Part shown: positions 1-5,904 of the stretch, piece by piece | Layout of the letters: the number at the start of each line of letters is the position of its first letter | Numbering within the stretch: position 1 is the first letter of the stretch | Source: Gammaproteobacteria bacterium | Lineage (GTDB): Bacteria; Pseudomonadota; Gammaproteobacteria; Xanthomonadales; Rhodanobacteraceae | Direction of reading: 5' to 3' | Length of the DNA: 8,644 nt | Assembly: GCA_005877675.1 (NCBI GenBank) | Contig: VBNZ01000100.1 | Coordinates: 16,432 to 25,075, forward strand | Notes under the pieces: generated by a model | The model's input: the letters and a program-made list of their open reading frames with translations, nothing else | Database searches by the model: none | Told to the model about the DNA's origin: nothing | Made by a program: the position numbers and the translations under genes

Positions 1-124
1 GATCGGCTTCCTGCTGATCTGGGTCGTCGCCATCGCCGATCTCGTGCTGATCATCCTCGCTGCGATCAAGGCGAACGAGGGCGTGGCCTACCGCTATCCG
101 TTTACATTGCGCCTCGTCAAGTAA
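1..124 (+). CDS. DUF4870-type small membrane protein, 3' end only
   Basis: The frame that opens at base 2 stays open to a TAA at 122-124 and gives about 40 C-terminal residues. They form a hydrophobic helix (begins IGFLLIWVVAIADLVLIILA) followed by a short polar tail ending in YRYPFTLRLVK. A last transmembrane helix followed by 'AIKAN-G-YRYPFTLRL-K' is the typical C-terminus of DUF4870 (Tic20-like) small integral membrane proteins, whose function is not established. The 5' end and start codon lie outside the window. A strong terminator follows 17 bp after the stop, so this gene ends its transcription unit. The family call rests on a short tail but the match is characteristic. Confidence 0.72.
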   Translation, partial: IGFLLIWVVAIADLVLIILAAIKANEGVAYRYPFTLRLVK

Positions 125-140
125 GCGCTATCGATGCATA

Positions 141-173
141 AAAACCGCCCGCAGCTCGCGGGCGGTTTTTTTT
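141..173. terminator. Bidirectional intrinsic terminator between convergent genes
   Basis: AAAACCGCCCGC (141-152) pairs perfectly with GCGGGCGGTTTT (158-169) around the 5-nt loop AGCTC. The GC core is eight base pairs. On the plus strand a run of eight T (166-173) follows. On the minus strand the complement of A140-A144 gives a T run. The hairpin sits between the stop of the DUF4870-type gene (124) and the stop of minus-strand ispA (176), so it can end transcription from both sides. Confidence 0.92.
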
Positions 174-175
174 GC

Positions 176-1099
176 TCAGGAAGTACGCTCGGCGACGAAG
201 CGGGCAAGATCCGCCAGCGGGGTGAACGGCGCACCGAGTGGCGTGATCAGTGCGATCGCCTGAGCGGTGAGATCGGCCAGATGCGCCTTTGTGCCTTCCA
301 TACCGAGTATCGCCGGATACGTCGGCTTGTCCGCGGCGACGTCCTTGCCTGCGGTTTTACCGATCGTCGCACTGTCGCCTTCGACATCGAGGATGTCGTC
401 GCGAATCTGGAACGCCAGGCCGATGCAGTGACCGTAGCGTTCGAGCGCGGCGAGCCGCTGCGCATCGCTGCAGCCCGCGGCGAGCGCGCCGAGGCGCACC
501 GACGCGCGGATCAACGCGCCGGTTTTGTACACGTGCATGCGCTCGAGTTCGGCGGGCGTAAGGCGCTGGCCCACTGCGGCGAGATCGAAGGCCTGGCCGC
601 CGGCCATGCCGTGCGCGCCGCAGGCCGCGGCGAGCGTGCGCAGCATTGCAACATGCAGTGCCGGCTCGGCCGCCAGCAGCGCATCGCCGGCGAGTACTTC
701 GAATGCCAGTGCCTGCAGCGCGTCGCCGGCGAGTATCGCCATCGCCTCGCCGAACGCAACGTGACAGGTCGGCCGACCGCGGCGCAGCGCGTCGTCGTCC
801 ATCGCCGGCAGATCGTCGTGCACGAGCGAATAGGCGTGGATGATTTCAACCGCGGCTGCGGCGGAGTCGAGACGCTGTGGGTCCGCGCCGCAGGCTGTAC
901 CGGCAGTGTATACGAGCACTGGACGCAGGCGCTTGCCGCCGCCGAGCACGGCGTAGCGCATCGCGCGGCTCAGTGCCGACGGCGGATCGTCCTCGGCGGG
1001 CAGCACGCGCTCGAGCGTCGCGCCGGCGCGCGCGTTCCAGGTGCTCAGCGCAAGCGGTGTTGCGGCATTCGTCGCAAGGGGGATTTCAGCAGATGACAC
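176..1099 (-). CDS. ispA: (2E,6E)-Farnesyl diphosphate synthase (polyprenyl synthetase)
   Basis: The 307-residue product condenses isopentenyl diphosphate with dimethylallyl and then geranyl diphosphate to make C15 farnesyl diphosphate, the cytoplasmic precursor of quinone side chains and undecaprenyl carrier. Visible hallmarks are GGGKRLRP (53-60), the first aspartate-rich motif DDLPAMD (95-101), RRG (106-108), GGQAFDL (167-173), KTGALI (192-197) and the second aspartate-rich motif DDILD (234-238). The two-residue insertion in the first motif (DDxxxxD) and Tyr90 five residues before it are typical of bacterial short-chain FPP synthases, which favours FPP over longer products. Length is close to E. 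coli IspA (299 aa). The start is GTG at 1099-1097, with only a weak GAG upstream; no in-frame ATG precedes the conserved core. It follows xseB by 19 bp, so the two are probably co-transcribed. The usual downstream partner dxs is absent; a convergent gene lies there instead. Confidence 0.96.
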   Translation of the reverse strand: MSSAEIPLATNAATPLALSTWNARAGATLERVLPAEDDPPSALSRAMRYAVLGGGKRLRPVLVYTAGTACGADPQRLDSAAAAVEIIHAYSLVHDDLPAMDDDALRRGRPTCHVAFGEAMAILAGDALQALAFEVLAGDALLAAEPALHVAMLRTLAAACGAHGMAGGQAFDLAAVGQRLTPAELERMHVYKTGALIRASVRLGALAAGCSDAQRLAALERYGHCIGLAFQIRDDILDVEGDSATIGKTAGKDVAADKPTYPAILGMEGTKAHLADLTAQAIALITPLGAPFTPLADLARFVAERTS

Positions 1100-1118
1100 G
1101 CGGCGTCTCGAAACGGAT

Positions 1119-1382
1119 TCAGGGCGTCTGCGGGTCGAAATCTTCCGCGTTGTCGGGCGAGGCCGGATCGTAGAGCAGCTTTACGCGCAGCTGCGCCTGT
1201 TCGAGCGCAGTCTGACAATGCCGGTACAGGGCGATGCCGCGCTCATAGGATTGCAGCGAATCGTCAAGGCTCATGTCGCCCTGCTCCATACGTGCGACGA
1301 GTTTTTCGAGCTCGTCGAGCGAGGATTCGAATTGGGCGACTTGATTGTCGTCCTTGTCTGAACGTGCGGCGCTTTGCGTCAT
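1119..1382 (-). CDS. xseB: Exodeoxyribonuclease VII small subunit
   Basis: This 87-residue protein is the small subunit of exonuclease VII, which with XseA degrades single-stranded DNA into short oligonucleotides in the cytoplasm during repair. The core is diagnostic: FESSLDELEKLVARMEQGD (18-36), then SLDDSLQSYERGIAL (38-52) and CQTALEQAQLRVKLL (56-70), two amphipathic helices that form the XseB hairpin. The N-terminus (1-14) and the acidic C-terminal tail (72-87) are variable in the family. Length is close to E. coli XseB (80 aa). The start is ATG at 1382-1380; no strong Shine-Dalgarno is seen. It lies 31 bp after the tilS stop and 19 bp before ispA on the minus strand, so the three look like one operon. 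xseB-ispA adjacency is common in gammaproteobacteria. The large-subunit gene xseA is not in the window. Confidence 0.96.
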   Translation of the reverse strand: MTQSAARSDKDDNQVAQFESSLDELEKLVARMEQGDMSLDDSLQSYERGIALYRHCQTALEQAQLRVKLLYDPASPDNAEDFDPQTP

Positions 1383-1413
1383 GCGCGCACGCTAACCGAA
1401 GTGTGCCGCAAAT

Positions 1414-2672
1414 TCAATGCTGATGCGGCATCCAGACGATGCGCACATCGATTGCGTCACACCACGCCGCACCCGTGTCGCTCAGAAACAGATCACCGAC
1501 CGCGAGCAGTGCGTCCCCCTGCCACACCAGCGGCAGCTGTGCGCGCTGCCAGGGCGGCACGCCGGCTTCCTGCAGCAGCAGGCGCAGTTCGCGCGTGTGC
1601 GCCGCGCCGGCCGGTTTGAGCCGCTCGCCGCCTTTGCGATACGCGACGCGCAGCGGCGGCTCGACTCGCCGTGCGGGCTGCAGGGTCAGCATGCTCAGAT
1701 CCGGCAGCGTCAGCGTGCTCGTGCCATCCCATTCGTGCTGCCAGTGCTCCGGCACTGACGGCATGGGATGCAGCGCATACAGCAGGTCGCGATAACGGCG
1801 CAGTTGCGTGCGTGCGAACGCAATGCACGGCGTGCGGTCCGCACCGGCCTGGCGCAGCTGGCGTTCGAGTTCGTGCACATGGAAATGCGCAGGCTCGTCC
1901 AGCGCGAGTTCGCGCAGCCACAGACGCAGTACCGGATCGCGCAGCGCATCGGGCAGATCCAGCCACTTTTGCCAATCCAGCGTCGCGGGGTCCAGACCCT
2001 GCAGGCGCGCGAGCGCTTTGCGCGCCTCATCGGCGATGAAATCGGATGCGGCGCGCGACCAGGCCGCCGCGTGCGCGAGCGCGGCGTCCGTATCGGGCCA
2101 GCGTTGTGCGAGTCGCGGCAGAATCTCCTGGCGCAGAAAATTGCGCCGCAGCTGCGTATCTCATGCAGATGCGCGCGTGTCAGGTCGAGCAACGGGCGCC
2201 ACAACTGCCCCATGCCGAATTCACGCAGTACGCGCATGCCGCCGAGGCCTTCGGGGCCGGCGCCGCGCAGCAGTTTCAGCAGCACCGTTTCGGCCTGATC
2301 GTCACGATGTTGCGCGAGTGCGAGCACTTCGCCCGGACGCAAGTTCTGCGCGAACGCCGCCATGCGTGCGCGGCGCGCGGCGTCTTCCAGTCCGGTGCCG
2401 CTATCGTGATCGATGGCAACGCGCACAGTTTCTATTGGAATATCGAGCCGTGCGGCGAACGCGCGGCAATGCTCGGCCCAGTGCGCGCTGTCGGGATGCA
2501 ACCCGTGATCGACGTGCAAGGCGCGCAGGTCCCGCGCACGCGCGTGCATTGACGCGGCGAGCGCGTGCAGCAGCACGCTCGAATCCATGCCGCCACTCAA
2601 CGCAACCACGAGCCCGCCCTCAGGCAGAATGGCGAGCGCGGCATCGAGATGCTTGGCGAGGCGGTCAGACAT
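1414..2672 (-). pseudogene. tilS: tRNA(Ile)-lysidine synthetase, frameshifted with an internal deletion
   Basis: TilS converts C34 of the CAU-anticodon tRNA-Ile to lysidine with ATP and lysine so that it reads AUA. The N-terminal part (ATG at 2672, 170 residues to about 2163) has the PP-loop ALSGGMDSS (24-32), HVDHGL (53-58) and QHRDDQAETVLLKLLRGAG (121-139), then PLLDLTRAHLH. From 2160 the continuation moves to another frame: DTQLRRNFLRQEILPRL, RWPD, then the C-terminal tRNA-binding domain GGERLKPAG...HTRELRLLLQEAGVPPW, ending at TGA 1416-1414. Between HLHE and DTQLRRNF the family normally has about 16 residues including the W-x-EDPSN-type motif; these are missing, and the shift fits loss of 3n+1 bases (49 nt by comparison with E. 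coli). Restored length would be about 435 aa, as in E. coli (432). In the initial frame the ORF runs to 1710 with about 150 unrelated residues. The C-terminal frame has TGA exactly at the join (2163-2161). It is either a real mutation or an assembly error. Confidence 0.9.
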
Positions 2673-2783
2673 GCCGCCATCACGCCAGAGACCCGATGAA
2701 TTTGCAAATGCGCACGCGCTTTCGCGTACGCCCGAAGGCCGGGAGTTGCTTATCGTTCTCGCCGCCGTCACCATGCGCCCCGC
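2673..2783. promoter_or_regulatory. Divergent intergenic region between tilS and folC
   Basis: These 111 bp separate two divergent transcription units, so promoters for both the tilS-xseB-ispA and the folC units should lie here or overlap the gene starts. I see no convincing -35/-10 pair on either strand. A small inverted repeat ACGCG-CTTT-CGCGT lies at 2714-2727. Neither the tilS ATG nor the folC ATG is preceded by a strong Shine-Dalgarno. The regulatory role is inferred from gene orientation only. Confidence 0.5.
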
Positions 2784-4088
2784 ATGAATACCAGCCCACG
2801 CACTCTCGACGAATGGCTCGACTACCAGCAGCGCGTGCACGCGCTCGGCGTCGACCTCGGTCTTGCGCGTGTCGGCGAGGTGTGGCGGCGCATGGGCGCG
2901 CCGCGCATCGCGCCGACCGTGATTACTGTCGGCGGCACTAACGGCAAGGGTTCGACCGTAGCATTTCTCGACGCGATGCTGGTGGCGGCCGGCAAGCGTG
3001 TCGGCTGCTACACCTCTCCGCATCTACTGCGTTACAACGAGCGTGTGCGCATCGCCGGCCGCGATGCGGACGATGCGGCCCTGATCGATGCGTTCGAGCG
3101 CATCGAGGCTGCCCGCCTGGCCGAGCCACAGCCGATTCCGCTGACCTATTTCGAATTCGGCACGCTTTCCGCATTGTGGATTTTTGCGCATAGCGAGCTC
3201 GACGCCGCGGTGCTCGAGGTGGGCCTCGGCGGGCGGCTCGACGCGGTCAATCTCATCGATGCGGACGCGGCGATCGTGACCACGGTCGATCTCGACCATC
3301 AGGATTGGCTCGGCCACGATCGCGCTGCGATCGCGCGCGAGAAGGCCGGCATCTTCCGCAGCGGGAGACCGGCGATCATCGGCGACGCAGCGGCGCCGGC
3401 GGCGCTGCTTGAGTCAGCCCAGGCGATCGACGCGCGTGCGCTTGTGGCGGATCGCGACTATCGCATCGAATCGCACGCCGACAACTGGACTTGGCGCTGT
3501 GACGAGGTCACGTTGCAGCTCCCCGAGCCGGAGCTGGCCGCGCCGGTGCAGCGCGCCAATGCCGCCGCGGCGATTGCGGCTTTGTATACTTTGCGCGAGC
3601 GCCTCGGTTTCATTCCCGCTGCGCTGGCAGCCGGTGTGCGCGACGCGCGCGTGGCGGCGCGCCTGCAGCGCCTGACCAAGGCAGGTGCGGCGGAACTGGT
3701 GGTCGATGTCGCACACAATCCGCAGGCAGCATTGGTGCTCGCGCAGTGGCTCGCCGCACATCCGCCGCACGGGCGCAATCTCGCCGTGTTCGGCGCGCTC
3801 AACGACAAGGATGTAGCGGGTATCGTCGCGCCGCTCGCGCCGCGAGTCACGCAATGGTTTGCGGGCGGGCTCGAGGCGGAAACCGCACGCGGATTGTCGG
3901 CCGATGATCTGGTCGCGCGCATGCGTACGGCAAGTGTCGACGCCGCGATCGAAGCACAGTCGGACATTGCCGACGCGCTCGATGCAGCGTTGAGAAACGC
4001 GCGCCCCGACGATCGCATCCTCGCTTTCGGCTCGTTCTTCGTCGCCGCCGCGGCACTGCAGTGGGCCGGGCGCAATGGCTATTCCTGA
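2784..4088 (+). CDS. folC: Bifunctional folylpolyglutamate / dihydrofolate synthase
   Basis: The 434-residue cytoplasmic ligase adds glutamate to dihydropteroate (making dihydrofolate) and to reduced folates (making polyglutamates), using ATP. In order it shows the P-loop VGGTNGKGST (49-58), YTSPHL (76-81) with RYNERV, YFEFGTLSAL (122-131), the core EVGLGGRLDAVN (145-156), DHQDWLG (171-177), EKAGI (186-190), an N-A-rich linker (RANAAAAIAAL, 258-268), and the C-terminal domain with VDVAHNPQA (307-315) and GSFFVAA (416-422). These cover the Mur-ligase-like central and glutamate-binding domains. Length matches E. coli FolC (422). The start is ATG at 2784, without a clear Shine-Dalgarno. It heads the folC-SPOR-cvpA-purF series. 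The accD gene that commonly precedes folC in gammaproteobacteria is replaced by divergent tilS. Polyglutamylated folates feed the purine pathway that purF begins. Confidence 0.97.
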   Translation: MNTSPRTLDEWLDYQQRVHALGVDLGLARVGEVWRRMGAPRIAPTVITVGGTNGKGSTVAFLDAMLVAAGKRVGCYTSPHLLRYNERVRIAGRDADDAALIDAFERIEAARLAEPQPIPLTYFEFGTLSALWIFAHSELDAAVLEVGLGGRLDAVNLIDADAAIVTTVDLDHQDWLGHDRAAIAREKAGIFRSGRPAIIGDAAAPAALLESAQAIDARALVADRDYRIESHADNWTWRCDEVTLQLPEPELAAPVQRANAAAAIAALYTLRERLGFIPAALAAGVRDARVAARLQRLTKAGAAELVVDVAHNPQAALVLAQWLAAHPPHGRNLAVFGALNDKDVAGIVAPLAPRVTQWFAGGLEAETARGLSADDLVARMRTASVDAAIEAQSDIADALDAALRNARPDDRILAFGSFFVAAAALQWAGRNGYS

Positions 4089-4129
4089 ATCGTGCGCAAC
4101 ACACGCGGCGCGGCGCACGGCGCACCCGC

Positions 4130-4135
4130 TATAAT
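4130..4135 (+). promoter_or_regulatory. Candidate sigma70 -10 box for the SPOR-cvpA unit
   Basis: A perfect TATAAT lies at 4130-4135 in the 73-bp gap after the folC stop, in very GC-rich surroundings where such a match is unlikely by chance. Transcription would begin near 4142, leaving a 5' leader of about 20 nt. No TTGACA-like -35 is found 16-18 bp upstream, nor an extended TG, so activity may depend on an activator or be modest. Confidence 0.6.
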
Positions 4136-4149
4136 CGGCGCGCTATCCA

Positions 4150-4155
4150 AAGAGG
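4150..4155 (+). promoter_or_regulatory. Shine-Dalgarno of the SPOR protein gene
   Basis: AAGAGG is placed 6 nt before the ATG at 4162. It is the clearest ribosome binding site in the window and fixes that start codon. Confidence 0.8.
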
Positions 4156-4161
4156 CCAGCT

Positions 4162-5112
4162 ATGGATTCCGCGTTGAAGCAACGTCTCGTAGGTGCCGCC
4201 GTGCTGATCGCGCTCGCGGTGATTTTTGTGCCGATGTTTTTCTCGTCGACGCCGCCGAAGCAGGAAAACACGACGATTGGGTTGAATATTCCGCCCGCGC
4301 CGGAGCGCAATTTCGAGACGCGCAATCTCGCGGTCGATGCGCCGGGCAAGGCGACGCCGGCACCGGCGATCCCGAAAACGGACGTCGCGCCGGCCGACAA
4401 GGTAACGACCGTCACCACCGCAGCGCCCGCCTCGAACGAGGCGGCGGACAAACCCGCCTCACCCGCGGCCGAGAACAAACCCGTCGCAACGGACACCAAG
4501 CCAATCGCCACACCGCTGGTCTTGTCGAAACCCGCTCCGGCACCGCCGCCGGCGCCCGCGGCACAGGCGGATGGTCATTTCCTCATCGGCCTCGGCGTCT
4601 ACACCGACGATGCGCATGCGAAGGCGCTGGTCGAGAAAGTCAAAAAGCTCGGCTACCCCGCATTCGCGGAATCGACCGAATATCAGGGCAAGCCCGCAAT
4701 GCGCGTGCGCGTCGGGCCATATGCCGATCGCGCCGCCGCCGAAGGCGTGCGCCTGAAGATCAAGCAGGCCGAGGACAAGGTGCCAAGCAGTGTCGTCGAC
4801 GTCGGTGACAAGCCCGCGTCGGCAACCGATGCGACGCCTGCCGCGACGCCCGCGCAGGCGCCCGTGGCGAACCGCGCCGGCGGATTCGCCGTGCAGGTCG
4901 GTGCGTTCAAGTCCGAAGAGGAGGCGAACAAGCTGCGCGACCGCATGCGCAGCGGCGGCGTCGCGAGCTTCGTCGAGAAGGGCGCGGTCGGCGACACGAC
5001 CTGGTGGAAGGTGCGCGCCGGCCCGTATGCCGACAAGCCTGGCGCCGATGCCGCGCTCGCGAGCATCAAGCAGAAATTCCAGATCAATGGCATGGTGACG
5101 GCGCAGCCATGA
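4162..5112 (+). CDS. DedD-type cell-division protein with two SPOR domains
   Basis: The 316-residue protein has a short cytoplasmic N-terminus (MDSALKQRL), one transmembrane segment (about 10-27, VGAAVLIALAVIFVPMFF), a long Pro/Ala/Lys/Thr-rich periplasmic linker (about 30-137), and two SPOR repeats at about 138-204 and 240-314. The second is canonical (GFAVQVGAF...WWKVRAGPYADK). The first is more divergent (HFLIGLGVYTD...MRVRVGPYADR). SPOR domains bind peptidoglycan stripped of stem peptides at the division septum, so an inner-membrane protein acting in septation is inferred. The N-terminus and the position between folC and cvpA match E. coli dedD, but that protein has a single SPOR domain, so the symbol is withheld. 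A Shine-Dalgarno (AAGAGG) and a TATAAT precede it, suggesting a promoter of its own. cvpA follows after 22 bp, probably co-transcribed. Confidence 0.9.
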   Translation: MDSALKQRLVGAAVLIALAVIFVPMFFSSTPPKQENTTIGLNIPPAPERNFETRNLAVDAPGKATPAPAIPKTDVAPADKVTTVTTAAPASNEAADKPASPAAENKPVATDTKPIATPLVLSKPAPAPPPAPAAQADGHFLIGLGVYTDDAHAKALVEKVKKLGYPAFAESTEYQGKPAMRVRVGPYADRAAAEGVRLKIKQAEDKVPSSVVDVGDKPASATDATPAATPAQAPVANRAGGFAVQVGAFKSEEEANKLRDRMRSGGVASFVEKGAVGDTTWWKVRAGPYADKPGADAALASIKQKFQINGMVTAQP

Positions 5113-5134
5113 CGCTTTTCGGCACGGCCTTCCG

Positions 5135-5680
5135 ATGAACTGGGCCGACTACTGCATCCTGGCGATGCTGGCCCTGTCGGTGCTGATGGGCCTGTGGCGC
5201 GGATTGATCGGCGAAGTGCTCGCACTCGCGTGCTGGATCGTCGCGGTGTGGGTGGCGTGGCTGTTCGGGCCGCAAGTGGCGGCGCAGTTCACCCGCGTCG
5301 ATGTGCCTTCGGCGCGCCTGCTGATCGGCTATGCGCTGTGCTTCATCGCCGTATTGATTGCCGGCGCGATCGTGAGCTTTCTGATGCGCAAGCTGATTCG
5401 CGGTAGTGGCCTGTCGGGCACCGATCGCCTGCTCGGTATGGTATTCGGCCTCGCACGCGGCGTCGCGCTAGTAATTCTGGTCGTGCTGCTGCTCGGGTTT
5501 ACACCGTTTCCGCGCGATCCGTGGTGGCACCAGTCGCAGTTGTTGCCGAGCTTCCAGCAGGGAGCGCAATGGGCGGCGGCGCACATGCCAGCCGAAGTCA
5601 CAAAATACCTCGATCTGCACGGGTTGCTCGCGCAGCCTGCTGCGCCGGCGTCGCCGACGAAGCAGAAGCCGAATATTTGA
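5135..5680 (+). CDS. cvpA: CvpA family inner-membrane protein
   Basis: The 181-residue product is an integral membrane protein with about four hydrophobic segments (roughly 4-20, 27-45, 62-84, 102-121). Shared with E. coli CvpA (162 aa) are MNWADYCILA near the start, RGLIGEVLAL (22-31), the family signature GLSGTDRLLG (92-101) and W-x-x-SQLLPSF (131-140). CvpA is required for colicin V production in E. coli and is implicated in envelope homeostasis; its molecular activity is unsettled. The tail beyond residue 150 is longer than in E. coli and rich in Pro/Ala/Lys. The start is ATG at 5135, 22 bp after the SPOR gene, with no clear Shine-Dalgarno. It lies just upstream of purF as in E. coli, but here a 224-bp gap separates them. 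Confidence 0.94.
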   Translation: MNWADYCILAMLALSVLMGLWRGLIGEVLALACWIVAVWVAWLFGPQVAAQFTRVDVPSARLLIGYALCFIAVLIAGAIVSFLMRKLIRGSGLSGTDRLLGMVFGLARGVALVILVVLLLGFTPFPRDPWWHQSQLLPSFQQGAQWAAAHMPAEVTKYLDLHGLLAQPAAPASPTKQKPNI

Positions 5681-5725
5681 CGCCAGTTAACACGGGCAAG
5701 AGCGAATAAGGGACAATAGACAGCC

Positions 5726-5764
5726 GCGCCATTCCGGCGCAACCCGAAATGCGCCATAACGGCG
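5726..5764. repeat. Two direct copies of a GCGCCATnnCGGCG palindrome
   Basis: GCGCCATTCCGGCG (5726-5739) and GCGCCATAACGGCG (5751-5764) differ at only two of 14 positions and start 25 bp apart. Each is itself an inverted repeat (CGCC/GGCG arms, 5-nt centre). They could be paired operator sites or small RNA hairpins in the purF leader; no T-run follows, so they are not terminators. Confidence 0.6.
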
Positions 5765-5777
5765 AAGCTGGTCGATC

Positions 5778-5862
5778 CATCTTGATTTTCAAGACATCAA
5801 GTCAACATCAAGAACTGGACTCCTGCCTGCGCGGCGAACGTTTGGTCCGAACGCATCTTGAT
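5778..5862. repeat. Cluster of ATCAAG / CTTGAT repeats upstream of purF
   Basis: CATCTTGAT occurs at 5778-5786 and 5854-5862. The opposite orientation, ACATCAAG, occurs at 5794-5801 and 5805-5812, exactly 11 bp apart, about one helical turn. The first copy also forms CTTGA-TTT-TCAAG (5781-5793). Four copies of a hexamer or its complement within 85 bp, upstream of purF, suggest a transcription-factor binding cluster, but no known regulator is recognised. Confidence 0.5.
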
Positions 5863-5904
5863 CCGCCTTAATCCGCGGCAAATTCACTTCAAAGAGTCAG
5901 CAGC

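Larger units (their letters stand above)
5681..5904 (+). promoter_or_regulatory. purF leader / intergenic region with repeated motifs
   Basis: This 224-bp gap contains no credible gene. It is clearly less GC-rich than the flanking genes in its middle part. It holds two GCGCCATnnCGGCG palindromes, several copies of ATCAAG/CTTGAT, and a palindrome around GCGAACGTTTGG. No rho-independent terminator for cvpA is seen and no -35/-10 pair could be placed with confidence. AAAGAG at 5891-5896, 8 nt before the purF ATG, is a plausible ribosome binding site. Separate control of purF is inferred from the gap and the repeats. Confidence 0.5.

Noticed and set aside
134..1096. Long plus-strand open frame of 320 codons
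   Set aside because: It lies antisense to ispA, whose product has all FPP synthase motifs. The antisense translation is Arg/Ala/Gly/His-rich with no recognisable domain, a typical GC-rich shadow.
1414..1878. Stand-alone gene for the C-terminal part of TilS starting at the ATG at 1878
   Set aside because: The same frame continues upstream to 2160 with clear TilS sequence (RNFLRQEILPRL and beyond), so 1878 is an internal methionine of a broken gene.
2155..2170. Programmed ribosomal frameshift in tilS
   Set aside because: There is no slippery heptamer at the join, and about 16 conserved residues are absent, which a frameshift alone would not restore.
2773..2787. Four-codon minigene MRPA whose stop overlaps the folC start (ATGA)
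   Set aside because: It has no ribosome binding site, and so short a frame is expected by chance.
2673..3023. Extension of the minus-strand tilS frame to an upstream start at 3023
   Set aside because: The extra 117 residues run antisense through the start of folC and show no TilS similarity. The ATG at 2672 begins just before the family's conserved N-terminus.
4092..4808. Plus-strand open frame of 238 codons overlapping the SPOR gene
   Set aside because: It is a shifted frame of the SPOR gene with Arg/Gly-rich low-complexity translation. The SPOR frame has a Shine-Dalgarno, a membrane anchor and two domains.
5677..5717. TTGACG at 5677-5682 with GACAAT at 5712-5717 as a purF promoter
   Set aside because: The spacer would be 29 bp, far from the usual 16-18 bp, and alternative pairings with TTAACA (5687-5692) are also too long.
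5726..5764. Hairpins after cvpA as an intrinsic terminator
   Set aside because: Stems are only four to five base pairs and no T-run follows either one.
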